64,000 nt of DNA from Acanthosepion esculentum (taxonomy: Eukaryota; Mollusca; Cephalopoda; Sepiida; Sepiidae): the NCBI GenBank assembly GCA_964036315.1, contig OZ038492.1:37451118-37515117 (forward strand). Reading direction: 5' to 3'. A model generated the notes under the pieces. It was given only the letters and a program-made list of their open reading frames with translations, searched no databases and was not told the origin of the DNA. Below, piece after piece: positions 55,385-64,000 of this stretch. Made by a program: the position numbers and the translations under genes. Each line of letters opens with the position of its first letter. Position 1 is the first letter of the stretch.

Positions 55385-56170
55385 TTTTTTCTTTATCTGC
55401 CGTGTTCTCTCAGAACGTAGAAGTTCATATCACTCCACAACTTCCTGTCTGTTGTAGCTCTTAATAAACTTTGTTCTGCCAGCTATTTACTCAAGCTAAC
55501 CAAGTATGTTATGCATTTTAATCTGCCCCTCATTTGCTTTCTCTGTCTCGTGAGTATCCAGATTTTCCACGCAGTCCTTCCTCACCATGTGCCCAAGAAA
55601 CCTTAACTGTCTCTTTCTGATGGTAATTATTAGTTACCTATACGTTTTCCAGTCTCTCCAAAATTCCGGCTTTCTCACATGTTCGGTCCACGGTATCCTT
55701 ATCATCCTTCTGTAGGAAATGTTTTATATTGCTCCAAATCTCTGAGCTGATCATCCAGTATTTACTGGCATACAAGAGGACAGATATCGTGTAAGAGTTT
55801 AGTACGCAATTCCTTTGTTTTGAGCGAATATTTTCTATTTCTTTGTACCTTGATTAGGTTTTGATATGCTTCCGTTGGCTATCGTAATACGCCTTCGGAT
55901 TTCAGTGTCACAACTTCCGTCCTCTTTTAAAACTCTTCCGAGATACTTAAATTTCCGCTTTTGGTATCTCCGATTTGCACTTTGGGTTCATCCTTTAGAT
56001 AACAACCACGAAACTGTCTTCTTGCAGTTTATGTTTAATCTTTTCTTCCCGATTTCCTTCACTATTTTTGTCGGATTGTTTGTAGCGTTCTTTCTGTGTC
56101 TACTATCAACACTGCGTCATCTGCATAACTTATGCTGTTAAGATTGTGGCCGTCGATTATAAACCCTGGT
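55385..56170 (-). pseudogene. RTE-like reverse transcriptase remnant with YADD
   Basis: Minus strand from about 56150: SYADDAVLIVDT (RT active site), then tracts corresponding to the fingers/thumb linker, LNSYTISVLLYASKYW-like at about 55790, RRMIRIPWTEHVRKP-like at 55690 and the LINE 3' end with GTTCTGAGAGAACACGG. The longest RTE copy in the window (about 770 bp), with many stops. Confidence 0.8.
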
Positions 56171-56540
56171 AGAATCTCAGAATCGTCTCGCTGTATAGGT
56201 TGATTAATTCCGGTTAAAAGAGACATGCTTGTCTTACACTCCTTTCTATTGTTATATATCTGCTGAACTCATTTTCTCTCCGTATGCAGGCAGTTTTATG
56301 GAAGTATAGGTTACGTCACCTAGAGTGAGTTGAAAGGGATTCCATCAAATATGAGAACGCTGGATATTAAAAACCAGTTACGTAACTACACGCAAAACAA
56401 TCGTTGAAAACGTATGGAATAACATTCAATAGACTGCGGGAGTTAATATAAATTTTTGTTCAAATATACCGATAAAAAAAAGTAGCATATTCGTAAATTT
56501 GAAGGATTTAATAAAATTTGTTCAATATATGTATATATAA
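56171..56540. other. No recognisable feature
   Basis: Unassigned. Confidence 0.5.
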
Positions 56541-56544
56541 AGAC

Positions 56545-56830
56545 ATATGTTTATACGTTCTTTTTATGCATACAAATATTTAAGTAAATGCTCTGCTTAT
56601 AATAAACAGTATTAACGACCTGAATGTTCGAGAAACTTTCATAGAAAATATACGCCCTCCGACAGGAATCGAACCTGTATCCTATACGGAACGGTCATAT
56701 AGCCTGACGTGCTTTACCGATTGACCCACAGAGGAGCGTTCTTTTTATAGATACATATAAAAAATACTTCAAATAAACATAAAAAATGACTTAAAAGAAT
56801 TGACGGACTTTGTCCATTTCATAATGTTTG
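56545..56830 (-). repeat. tRNA-derived SINE-like repeat, family S3, copy 2
   Basis: Minus strand 56735-56655 starts GTGGGTCAATCGGTAAAGCA (A-box) and ends ACAGGTTCGATTCCTGTCGG (B-box and T arm). An anticodon-like stem GTCA/TGAC is present but loop position 33 is G instead of T, so it is not a working tRNA. Flanks ATGTTTATACGTTCTTTTTA and GCGTTCTTTTTATAGATACA appear on both sides of the tRNA unit. Confidence 0.7.
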
Positions 56831-56924
56831 ACGTCATTTGTTTAAATTTGTATACGTCTCGAGCAGATATGAATATACGTGAAAGAATCATGGAGAATCG
56901 TAGGTTAAAAACAGTAAAATCGAC

Positions 56925-57703
56925 CTTGCTAACTGAAAGGAACAAATAAAATTAAACACAAACGAAATTGATATCATTAAACACTCCCGTAAACCACTAC
57001 TATTCCACAATGAAAACGCATGGATAAAGAAAGAAGGGATCTTTAACACTACAATTGGAAGCTTTAAGACCGCTAAGACCTGCGAAATCATAGGTATATA
57101 TTTACTACATGAATTAAGCGAAATAATAGATAAAAATGATATAGGACTCTACAGGGACGACGGTCTCATAAGCTTAAGAAACTACCCCCCCACCAAAAAA
57201 AAAAACACAGACAAAACTAGAAGACAATGGTAAGGATTTTTAAAAATAACGTATTTGATATAAATATAAAAACTAACCTAAACAAAGTAGATCTTCTAGA
57301 TGTTACATTCATCCTAAGAAAAGACATATATAAACCATGTAGAAAACCCAATGATAAACCACTATACATACATACATCCTACAACCACCCGTCTTCGATA
57401 ATCATACTGATACCAAAATCGATTAACCGCAGGATTTCCGACAATTCTTACAATAAAACCATATTTAACGAAGCTAAGAAATACTACAAAACAGCCCTAA
57501 AAGATAGTGGTTTCCAGGCAACACCCAAATACTCACCACAGAGCACAAGAAAGGCCGAAAGGAAGAGAAATATCATATGGTTCAACCCACTTTACAGCAA
57601 AAACGTAAAAACAAACGTAGGTAAAATATTCTTCAAACTCTTACACAATCACTCCCGGAATCAAGCACTCTACACAAAATATTCAATAAAAACACTGTAA
57701 GAA
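56925..57703 (+). pseudogene. Penelope-like element reverse transcriptase (C-terminal part)
   Basis: The first frame gives IIKHSRKPLLFHNENAWIKK, the GSFKTAKTCEIIGIYLL block and the catalytic YRDDG at 57150-57164. A frameshift in the C/A homopolymers at 57182-57204 leads to the 157-codon frame at 57227-57700 with LNKVDLLDVTF, KPCRKPNDKPLYIHT, SYNHPSSII, PKSINRRISD and RKRNIIWFNPLYSKNVKTNV. These blocks in this order are typical of Penelope-like RTs. The usual GIY-YIG nuclease is not attached. Penelope-like elements attach to host DNA by an RT-primed mechanism. Confidence 0.85.
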
Positions 57704-57869
57704 ACAACTACAGAGAGATAGAGAGAGAGAGCTGTGGGTTTGATTGAATAGTAACTCCTTATTTTATGTATAAGTGACCAGCCAAGATTTCTAACTTAAC
57801 ACCCTGTGATGGTTTTCTTTGGCGTTCGTTAAAGTAGCAAATCTAGTATATGAAACCAAGATTTTGGAA

Positions 57870-58115
57870 GAATATGAAAGGAGAACTTAGGAATTTATGT
57901 CTTCCATACCACAACAGTTTCTGGTGAAATCAATTTACGTGATTCCTGGGCGGCTCGAGAAGCTGGTAGCGAAATCCACTGGCCATATCGAGTTTTAAAT
58001 AAAATCTCATATTAAACGGTTTAGTCTCATTTCCATTTCTTGCAAAAGAAACTGTAGTTAATAAATAATTTATAAATATTATAAAATTATAAATTATCAA
58101 ACACCCTGTATGTAT
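57870..58115 (+). pseudogene. Possible Tc1/mariner transposase C-terminus
   Basis: VIPGRLEKLVAKSTGHIEF resembles the terminal IPRRLEAVIKAKGGHTKY block, and the stretch ends in CACCCTGTA like a terminal repeat. Weak, because only ~35 codons are available. Confidence 0.4.
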
Positions 58116-58124
58116 TTATGTATG

Positions 58125-58126
<2 letters not shown>

Positions 58127-58193
<67 letters not shown>

Positions 58194-58197
58194 GTAT
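58127..58197. repeat. (AT)n-(TATG)n microsatellite
   Basis: AT run, then TATG units, abutting the Tc1-like element. Confidence 0.95.
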
Positions 58198-58601
58198 TAG
58201 TGGGGGAAACAAATATAAAAAAATGTTTATTGTATTTCCAACTAATGAATAAACATACTTTTCCAATAATTAACTGTACACATAAGTATAACAAATAAAT
58301 GTGCATAGAAAACATAAAATTTTGACTTAATAGAAATAAATCCATTTATCCATATTAATCCATTCGTACAATACAAAAAATAATACATGAACTTCATTTA
58401 ATACTTTGTAGAATAGCCATTATTTATTTCTACAGCAAGCAACAACATCTTGCAGTGTTCAATTAATGATTTGTAAATTTTAGTTGGTATTTTGTTCCAT
58501 TCTTCTTTGCATATGGTCTTCAGATCCGGGATGTTTAGTTGGAGCGCTCGATTAGATTTTGTTTTTAAAATAACGCCAGAGATTCTCGATTGGGTTTAAA
58601 T

Positions 58602-58647
58602 CTGGGGGCTGACATGGCCATTTCAGAATGGCCATGTCAGTCCCCAG
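58602..58647. repeat. Hairpin, 21 bp arms with one mismatch, 4-base loop
   Basis: CTGGGGGCTGACATGGCCAT T at 58602-58622 is mirrored at 58627-58647 (loop TCAG). In copy 1 of the element the equivalent site reads CTGGGAACTGTTTTGGCCAT with no second arm, so the right arm is a foldback copy made in situ, followed at once by (AT)n. Confidence 0.9.
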
Positions 58648-58652
58648 ATATA

Positions 58653-58735
<83 letters not shown>

Positions 58736-58736
58736 C
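58648..58736. repeat. (AT)n microsatellite inside the Tc1-like element
   Basis: Occupies the place of the deleted transposase core. Confidence 0.95.
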
Positions 58737-59483
58737 GATAATCGAGTTTGGCAATGTTTTGTTCTTATGAGTCGATTTTAGAATCGATACATTATAATCT
58801 ACACTGAAAGACCTAATCGTAATAAATTGAATATTCAGCTTGCTTGAGCTTGTCATCTAACTGTTACCAAGAGCTTAACAATCAGTTCTTTTGCGAATTT
58901 CTCAGTTTTTTCCTCTTGTCATGATGAGTAACTTCTTGCACGACTATCAATTACAAAATGTTCTGTTTGTATTTTTCGGCTAAAAATAACTACTGATAAC
59001 ATTATTGGAACATTCTAGAATATTCCACTTGAATAATCTAAAGTATTAAAGCCATTTAAAAGTTTTAAATTTTGAAATTTGCATGATTCCAATAATTTTT
59101 CACCCTTTAAAAAGTATAAATGAGATTTATTTCTATTAAATCAAAGATTTCATCTGATTTCTATGCATATTTAGTTACTATGCATATGTGTACAGGTAAT
59201 TTTATGAAAATTATGTTTATTCATTAGTTGGAAATGCAATAAATTAAAAAGTTGTATATATATATATAATGTTACGTTCTTTGGGGCTTAATACATCATT
59301 GCGCATAACAAAGTATTTCTCAGTTTCAAAGTATTTCTGGGTGAGCGGGCTAGTCATATAATGTGTCAAATTCGGTAGGACCGCTTTTTTGATGCTTATG
59401 AAATCTTAGGTGTCTGCCGATAAGTTAAAGATTATTGGAATATTGACTGCCCTATTAGAAAATTAAAAACAAAATTTAGATAC

Positions 59484-59586
<103 letters not shown>

Positions 59587-59669
59587 ATGTCGCTTGTAAA
59601 TTTTTGTGTTTCTTTTATAGCTTTGTTTTCATTTACTTTTTTATAGATTTTATCATCATTCCTTTTTCC

Positions 59670-59861
59670 TACCAATATATTGGAGAAATAAGTAGAAATT
59701 AAAAAACGCATTCATGAGCACAAATGAGACCTCACCAAAAACAACTTAACTAATGCTCTAGTCATACATAGAAATAAATTCAACCACGATTTTGATTTTA
59801 AAAATGGTACACTCATAAAGAAAAGAAAAGAAATCCTCGAGAGTGCTGCCATTGAATATTA

Positions 59862-59862
<1 letters not shown>
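59670..59862 (+). pseudogene. GIY-YIG endonuclease remnant of a Penelope-like element
   Basis: Starts YIGE (about 59680), then RIHEHK, DLTKNNLTNALVIHRNKFNH and DFDFKNGTLIKKRKEILESA AIEYY. The R--EHK, NAL--H and ILESA spacing, with the catalytic glutamate in ESA, fits the C-terminal nuclease of Penelope-like elements. One stop and a shift. It lies between two (AT)n tracts. Confidence 0.65.

Positions 59863-59918
<56 letters not shown>
59862..59918. repeat. (AT)n microsatellite
   Basis: Simple repeat. Confidence 0.95.
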
Positions 59919-60039
59919 GTGTAGTTTTCAAGTACATAGTTGCTATTATTTTTAACAATTGTCTCTCTTTAGTCTACTAGTGTGTAGATGCCATTTTCCC
60001 AGAAGAATGTTGCGAACCATTTTTCGACTAACTGTACTG

Positions 60040-60560
60040 AATCAATTATTTATTTATTTAATTATTTCTGTAGAGATGGGGGCAAATGAAAATTCGATGG
60101 AGTCAAGACATGCGAATACACTGGGTACTGGAATATTTCCCATTTCATCTCTTTAATCTTTTGCAAGGCCTTTTTTGCAACGTGTCGTTTCTCGTTGTCA
60201 TGGTGGAAAATGACACTTTTTCGATCTCTTCAAATGCCTAAAGGCAGATTTGATATCGATATTCAAACTCTGAACAAACTTTTCCTTCGAAATCTTAAGT
60301 TTATTCTCCCCGATAACAACCAGAACCTCTCACATCGACTGCTGGGTATATGGTTGAACGTTTAGGTTAAAATAACCCCGACCGAATATGCCAAACCCAA
60401 TTTCGACCGTCCGAAGCGCTGAGGCACTATCCAAATAAAGCTTCTGAATGTTTTATATCGCTTACTCTTTTTCGAAATTCATAGAGCCTTATATGGTGAA
60501 AGTGTAACTTTTCATCGACAACTTTTATGGCATTCATTTGTGAACGTCAACATTCAACAA
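60040..60560 (-). pseudogene. Mariner relic (irritans-like), internally deleted
   Basis: Minus strand from 60550: LHFHHIRLYEF-like start, then the HTH region aligned with 38100-38270, then FHHDNEKRHVAKKALQ (second aspartate) and YPVYSHVLTPSNFH (degenerate YPPYSPDLAPSDYH). As in the 38 kb copy, the first-aspartate segment is missing. Family shared with 38030-38545 and 39665-39750. Confidence 0.7.
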
Positions 60561-61240
60561 AGTTTGACTCGTAACTGAACGATAAATGGGTTCCGTGTAG
60601 AAAACACCAAAAATCCCAACCAAAGCAAACGCTGGTGTCAAGTTGCGTTCATCGTCTGTTAACAATGAAAATCGAACACGGGCTTTGGCAATGAGTTTAT
60701 ATTAAAGCACAAAAGGAAAATATCGTGTGCTTGTTCACCGAGAAACCTTTAGGCAGCTCTATACTTGACATGATTTATTAAGATCTGAAAACCGTAACCG
60801 CTGTTTATTTGTTTACACGTTTTGGGTCATTTAATGCCGACATTTAATTTTCTTGGAGAATTAGTAATCCCATTTACAAAAATGTATTGCTGGTAATCAT
60901 TTTTTCTTTTTTTTATTTACAAAAATATATATCAATTTGACATAATTCACATACATCAGTGTAAGAAAATCCCACAGCTTGAGGTTGGCCGCATTTGATA
61001 GCAGATTATAGGTAGATCGCAGAAGGAATGATAGTGTCAATAGCTCCATTGCAATCAGGGTATTCCATAATAGCTTCATTGGACTAAAATCACTGTAGTC
61101 GAAGCACATTTTTTGGACTGTGGTACAGCTGTTCGCTGCTCTTCCTCGAAATTGTTGATTTCTTCAATCGCCATGTCTCGTTTACCCTTTGGACACTGGA
61201 GAAAAACTGGTTGCTCGATTGATTTGTATCATCATCATAA
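60561..61240. other. Mostly unassigned
   Basis: DKWVPCRKHQKSQPKQT in a plus frame near 60585 faintly resembles the first-aspartate region of a mariner, in opposite orientation to 60040-60560. Not strong enough to call. Confidence 0.3.
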
Positions 61241-61554
61241 TCTCCTATTTCTCTGGATTTATTCTGTTTCTTGGGTGTCTTGTAGTGCCAAAGATTTGGT
61301 GCCAGTTTTGATATCTGGCCATAAGCTGCGGACGAACATATTGGCCGAGTCCCTCATCATCATGCGACGGCGTACCTACACTAATGAGGAAATGGGAAGT
61401 TGCAGGTTTCCAGTATTGGTATAGAGACCTACCGTGGAAAAGCAGGGGGAACTCCAAGCCACTTACGCTTGCTTCGTCTGCTGAATCTGAGTCATATCAT
61501 ACACCTGCAACAGCTAGAGTAGTCGGGGCAGCAAAACATGTTGCTATTACCCAG

Positions 61555-61930
61555 CATTCAGTTTGCCGGAAAGATGGGTCCATCTAGTGCCGCTTTCTGC
61601 GCCTCTTTACCTTGGTGCTTATCAGCCAGTGAAATTTCATACAGCAACCCGAGGCTCTTCACTGGCTTCTCTTTGACTGTCGTGATCAAGTCACCATCCC
61701 AATGCAGAATTGATTGTCCCTGACAGGGTCTCTGAGTAATGATAAGCTCTGGTTTTTCTTGGTCTTCATTCTCGCCCACGTGAAGAGCTTATGGTAGCGC
61801 TGCAGCAGTTCTTCAGCACCAACTCAAGGCGGGAGCAGAATGTTGATGTCATCCATGAAAGCTCTTGCAGGAGAAAGGACAATTTGCTCCTTAGTGATCG
61901 CTTCCTTTATTGTGTCCGATGCACCCTGTA
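61555..61930 (-). pseudogene. Decayed relative of the 13 kb LINE (RT core fragment)
   Basis: RAFMDDINILLP with FMDD at 61848-61859, ELLQRYHKLFTWARMKTKKN and EKPVKSLGLLYEISLADKH line up with RAYMDDLTIT, LVKLITWARMCFKPAK and ERPVKSLGKTFYSTLTDT of 13018-14872. Stops and shifts. Confidence 0.8.
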
Positions 61931-61949
61931 TATAAAACTATTCGAACTC

Positions 61950-62250
61950 ATCTTTATAGTCATACCAAAGACGTTTCTGCCATTATTCCCCCGGCCTTCT
62001 TCAGATGATATACGTTGAAATTTAGACCCGAGCCCTTTATTTCGTCCACTGGTTTAGACTGAGTCTAGTTCCACGTGCCATGCCTTTTTTGAATATCTCG
62101 GTTTCAGTTATTTCTTTTAGCATCTCAACATTCCAAGTTTTTGTTCACTTCTGCTCTGGTCCGGTTATATTGTGTATATGACTATATGACAATAAAGATG
62201 AGAACAACAATCCTATCAGTGTCATTAGTTACAATACCTCATCTCAGATG
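61950..62250. repeat. Family H repeat, copy 4
   Basis: CGGCCTTCTTCAGATGATAT, CCTTTATTTCGTCCACTGG, AGTCTAGTTCCACGTGCCAT and GACAATAAAGATGAGAACAA link it to 16793-17075 and 26225-26425. The hammerhead-like core is degenerate here. Confidence 0.65.
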
Positions 62251-62252
62251 TC

Positions 62253-62284
<32 letters not shown>
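62253..62284. repeat. (AT)n microsatellite
   Basis: Simple repeat. Confidence 0.95.
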
Positions 62285-62595
62285 GACAGGAATCACTCAC
62301 ACAAAAAACAGATATTGAATTTAATGATATAAATGGCGAGAATACATCTTCGCAAACAAATTTAATACATGACATTAACACCGAACGTGTAAATGGATGT
62401 TAGGATCCCTGTTTATAAATTGCAGTTGCATAAGGTTTTTTTTTATTTTTGTACAAGCTTTCATCTGTTCCTACTGATATCATCAGGTATGAAAATATAT
62501 TTGCTTTTTAATTCCAGGTAATAACAGGACAACGAAAGAACAGGTGTAATCCGAAAGATGTTTTAAGAATTGTGTTATTGTTAATCGTAAGACAT
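62285..62595 (+). repeat. Composite repeat P, direct copy 1
   Basis: GATATAAATGGCGAGAATAC, CCCTGTTTATAAATTGCAGT, CAAGCTTTCATCTGTTCC, CAGGTAATAACAGGACAACG and CCGAAAGATGTTTTAAGAAT recur in order at 63150-63425. The minus strand carries CTGATGA (62480-62486) and GAAA (62459-62462). Confidence 0.85.
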
Positions 62596-63149
62596 TTTGG
62601 AGCGTGCGGTCGCAAAGCTGAGGTTGAATTTTTAAATTTTAAGATTGTGCGTTTTTGTACTAATATGGTAATAGGAGAATTCTTTTGTACTGGTAGATTT
62701 TTCAGTCAATGTGGCATGAACTAAATTGTTCAATAAATAGCGGAATGTCACAGTTATTATCCGAAAGTTGCACGTCGGATCAGTTATTTTAATATCATGT
62801 ATGTGTTGCAGTTCAATTTACATGACATGAATCATTTATACAAAAAAAAGATATTGAGGTTTGTTGTGGTAGGATCCACCTAATCTGCATAGGTGACTAC
62901 CAACTATATAAATAATGGTTGGTACCGGAAGACGAGGAGGAGGAATCACGAGATCCAACTAGAGACTCTGATCGACTGCGACTAGTCAACACATTCTCCA
63001 GGAACGTCTTCCCAGAAATATACAGAAATACTATATGTACTTATTGTGTACACTTTCTTGTTATAATACATTCTTGTTCTAAGTACATTTTGTGTTGCAT
63101 TATTATTCCATGCATTAGGCGAGATTCAACATTGAGTCAAGACTCAACA
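62596..63149. other. Spacer between repeat P copies
   Basis: ACATGACATGAATCATTTAT at 62819-62838 is mirrored at 63525-63548. Otherwise unassigned. Confidence 0.5.
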
Positions 63150-63560
63150 AGGTTAATGATATAAATAGCGAGAATACTTCATCGCAAACAAATTTAATAA
63201 AGGACATTAACCCGGAACCTGTAAATGAAAGTTACGATCCCTGTTTATAATTTGCAGTTGCATAAGGTCTTTTTTATGTTTTTACAAGCTTTCATCTGTT
63301 CCAACAGATATCATCAGGAATGAAAATATATTTGTTTTTTACATCCAGGTAATAACAGGACAACGAAAGAATAGGTGTAATCCGAAAGATGTTTTAAGAA
63401 TTGTGTTATTTTTAATTGTAAGAATTTACATTCATTTACAGGTTCAGGGTTAATGTCATTTATTAAATTTGTTTGCGAAGATGTATTCTCGCCATTTATA
63501 TCATTAACTTCAATATCTATTTTTTGTATGAATGATTCATGTCATGTAAATTAAACTGCA
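63150..63560. repeat. Composite repeat P, copy 2 with inverted arm
   Basis: Direct copy of 62320-62595 up to about 63425, followed by the reverse complement of its own start (63428-63510 against 63153-63234, about 82 bp arms). The minus strand has CTGATGA (63311-63317), an ATCTG/CAGAT stem and GAAA (63290-63293). Confidence 0.85.
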
Positions 63561-63569
63561 CCACATACT

Positions 63570-63570
<1 letters not shown>

Positions 63571-63644
<74 letters not shown>
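63571..63644. repeat. (AT)n-(GT)n microsatellite
   Basis: Simple repeat. Confidence 0.95.
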
Positions 63645-63645
<1 letters not shown>

Positions 63646-63800
63646 TTTGTATTTAGGCAACAATCCCTCATTTATACATGTTTAATTAAAGATGACAGAC
63701 AAGGTAATGAGATTATGCGTTCTATTATTTTTCTTGCGTTCGAACAAATGTTTTCTTTTCTGAAAGAAGAGTGTGTAGAAACTGTTCAAATGTACTGTAA

Positions 63801-63842
63801 TTTTGAAAGCTTTCGGCTACACTTTTAGCCATTATCAAGGAT
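63801..63842 (-). repeat. Short stem-loop repeat, copy 2
   Basis: Minus strand CCTTGATAATGGCTAAAAG TGTAGCCGAAAGCTTTC. GGCTA pairs with TAGCC. Compare 11448-11486. The remaining 63845-64000 shows no feature. Confidence 0.6.
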
Positions 63843-64000
63843 GATTTTATTTTTACTTTTTAACTGGGTGTATGGAGTCTGCGTATGTATTAAATGCCCA
63901 TTAAGGAACTGTTTTCCTGATCCAACCGAACACATAAATAATTACATCGGTCACACGACTACATGTCTACCCTGACGAATTACGTTTAACATATCCGACA

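Larger units (their letters stand above)
58199..59253 (-). mobile_element. Tc1-like DNA transposon, family A, copy 2 (internally deleted)
   Basis: Left end TAGTGGGGGAAACAAAT with GTATTTCCAACTAATGAATA; right end TTTATTCATTAGTTGGAAAT at 59217-59236. It shares 58930-59240 with copy 1 at about 90 percent. The transposase N-terminus starts MTRGK on the minus strand at about 58920 and is frameshifted. The catalytic region is replaced by a hairpin plus (AT)n at 58602-58736. Confidence 0.85.

Noticed and set aside
56655..56735. Functional tRNA gene on the minus strand
   Set aside because: A and B boxes are present, but the acceptor stem does not pair, position 33 is not T, and the unit sits in a dispersed repeat.
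60585..60770. Additional mariner first-aspartate piece in plus orientation
   Set aside because: Only a few scattered residues resemble the family. Too weak without alignment.

Overview
This window looks like repeat-dense, gene-poor nuclear DNA from a large animal genome. It is most likely a cephalopod mollusc (octopus-like), because of the density of long (AT)n tracts, the many Tc1/mariner relics, the tRNA-derived SINEs and the large number of decayed non-LTR retrotransposons. The species assignment is inference. No protein-coding host gene could be established. Almost all open frames are translations of (AT)n, (AC)n or (GT)n, or pieces of transposable elements.

Layout. 1-12.3 kb: microsatellites, a degenerate Tc1-like element (292-1719), a ~300 bp inverted repeat of (TA/TG) arrays around another DNA-transposon relic (3.4-4.85 kb), SINE copies (7.8-8.4 kb) next to a 376 bp pure (AT)n tract, and a second copy of the 3.9 kb transposon family (10.2-11.0 kb). 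12.3-12.7 kb: the one stretch that resembles host regulation, a promoter-like block (CCAAT, CRE-like, ETS-like, TATA-like) followed by a pyrimidine-rich start and a perfect 5' splice donor. 13.0-14.9 kb (minus): an uninterrupted ~618-codon non-LTR reverse transcriptase/restriction-like endonuclease fragment. 16.8-34 kb: LINE tails, a mariner fragment (20.8-21.65 kb), a second LINE ORF fragment (22.7-23.5 kb), a TIR-bounded Tc1-like element (28.2-29.5 kb) and a TIR-bounded mariner (32.7-34.0 kb) with TA target duplication. 34.4-41.6 kb: duplicated unique sequence, SINEs including a 5S-rRNA/tRNA chimeric copy, decayed mariner, RTE-like and other LINE fragments. 41.7-43.6 kb: a homogeneous ~128 bp satellite (15 units), followed by a 1.4 kb pyrimidine-rich region. 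46.6-54.7 kb: a second chimeric SINE, a ~1 kb dispersed duplication (47.6-48.8 and 53.2-54.2 kb), a solo LTR with 5 bp target duplication, a third copy of the 3.9 kb transposon family, RTE fragments and a short TIR element. 55-64 kb: RTE fragment, tRNA-like SINE, Penelope-like RT and a separate GIY-YIG remnant, a second copy of the Tc1-like family of 292-1719, another mariner relic, a second fragment of the 13 kb LINE type, and a composite direct/inverted repeat.

How it fits together: this is an intergenic or intronic landscape shaped by successive insertions, not an operon or pathway. If the 12.6 kb exon is real, much of the rest could be a long first intron on the plus strand. The points most worth following are the candidate promoter/first exon, the 5S/tRNA chimeric SINEs, the hammerhead-like motifs shared by several repeat families, the short perfect hairpins abutting (AT)n tracts, and the intact LINE fragment.
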